In this document: positions 63,711 to 64,000 of the stretch, in pieces
Position numbering within the stretch: position 1 is the first letter of the stretch
Layout of the letters: each line of letters starts with the position of its first letter
Origin: Parasphingopyxis lamellibrachiae
GTDB lineage: Bacteria; Pseudomonadota; Alphaproteobacteria; Sphingomonadales; Sphingomonadaceae
Direction: 5' to 3'
DNA length: 64,000 nt
Assembly: GCF_003385775.1 (NCBI RefSeq)
Contig: NZ_QRDP01000004.1
Span: 1,039,763 to 1,103,762, forward strand
The notes under the pieces: model-generated
The model's database searches: none
Seen by the model: the letters and a program-made list of their open reading frames with translations, nothing else
Told to the model about the DNA's origin: nothing
Made by a program: the position numbers and the translations under genes

Positions 63711-64000
63711 GTGACAACCAGCCATATTACGCATCTTGAATGTACCCGTACGGGTGAAACGGCCAAAGCCGGCCGGTTGCACAATCTGTCTGCGGCGGGC
63801 GCGCCGCTCTTTGCCCGCTACGATCTCGACGCGCTTCGCGGGGTTCTGACCAAAGATAGTTTTGCAGGCCGACCGGCCAATTTCTGGCGATACAGCGAAC
63901 TGCTTCCGGTTCGGGACCGAGCAAACATCTCCAGTCTTGGCGAGACGTTCACGCCCCTTATTCCCCTGGAGCGCCTTGCCGGCGGCAACGCATCGATAAA
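63711..64000 (+). CDS. thrC: Threonine synthase, N-terminal fragment
   Basis: About 96 codons lie in the window from the GTG at 63711 (VTTSHITHLECTRTGETAKAG, with AAGC-type bases before it). The start and NFWRYSELLPVRDRANISSLGETFTPLIPL match threonine synthases (PLP fold type II), including the phosphate-binding beginning and the Cys-rich rubredoxin-like entry. The gene runs off the right edge. It would convert phosphohomoserine to threonine. Confidence 0.75.
   Translation, partial: MTTSHITHLECTRTGETAKAGRLHNLSAAGAPLFARYDLDALRGVLTKDSFAGRPANFWRYSELLPVRDRANISSLGETFTPLIPLERLAGGNASI

Overview
The window looks like a chromosomal segment of a high-GC alphaproteobacterium, most likely of the order Sphingomonadales. 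The reasons are the gene content and order: a gene transfer agent (GTA)-type head-tail cluster, a CcrM-type methyltransferase, DUF6456, DUF3297, DUF2793 and aa3-oxidase subunit IV proteins, a three-gene pnt transhydrogenase, and ribosomal protein S9 with a long acidic Ala/Glu-rich N-terminus. Taxonomy is inferred from content only.

Region 1 (about 0.4-15.5 kb) is a GTA-like cluster read on the minus strand: small terminase-like gene, terminase ATPase, portal, DUF6127, prohead protease, HK97 capsid, a small fibre-tail-adaptor-like protein, connector, DUF3168, tail tube, two assembly chaperones, short tape measure, gp12-, gp13-, gp14- and gp15-like baseplate proteins, and DUF2793. It departs from the textbook GTA. 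The large terminase stops after its ATPase domain, there is no room for a head-closure (gp7) gene, gp12 is greatly enlarged while gp15 is short, and three plus-strand genes (a methyltransferase, DUF3297 and a possible 29-residue membrane peptide) sit inside it. A sigma70-like promoter followed by a terminator-like hairpin heads the cluster.

Region 2 (15.5-31.8 kb) is mixed housekeeping and membrane physiology: CPBP protease diverging from a DUF2975/HTH pair across an AT-rich operator-like spacer, DUF421, a cyclic-nucleotide-domain patatin, an alanine/glycine symporter, YqaA, GST, DUF6456, an XRE regulator, tRNA-Val, a MarR-type regulator, an Asp/Glu racemase, a coxIV-pntA1-pntA2-pntB operon, and an NtrC-like regulator with a degenerate GAFTGA loop.

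Region 3 (31.8-37.3 kb) is a minus-strand block glmM-DUF1272-thiD-rnhB-ccrM-folP. The first four genes overlap at their ends. Five GANTC sites (the CcrM target) lie in the roughly 190 bp before ccrM, which suggests methylation-sensitive autoregulation.

Region 4 (37.3-45.4 kb) concerns amino acid and peptide use: a second AGCS symporter coupled to an aldo/keto reductase, then a minus-strand operon of a POT peptide transporter, two exported amidohydrolases (one without its HxH metal motif) and NnrU, with a divergent nitroreductase.

Region 5 (45.5-64 kb) holds a GntR regulator with a near-leaderless promoter, acyl-CoA dehydrogenase, TsaC, AqpZ, MsrA, tRNA-Gln, a sugar-nucleotide epimerase, IlvE, MarR, ProC, YbjN, UbiK, TspO, TlyA, an orphan serine-hydrolase-like protein, Dxs, a Zur/MerC pair diverging from CtaA-CutA, and rplM-rpsI with a terminator. 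A partial threonine synthase runs off the right edge, and a partial OmpA-like gene runs off the left edge. No CRISPR array, rRNA or insertion sequence was seen.
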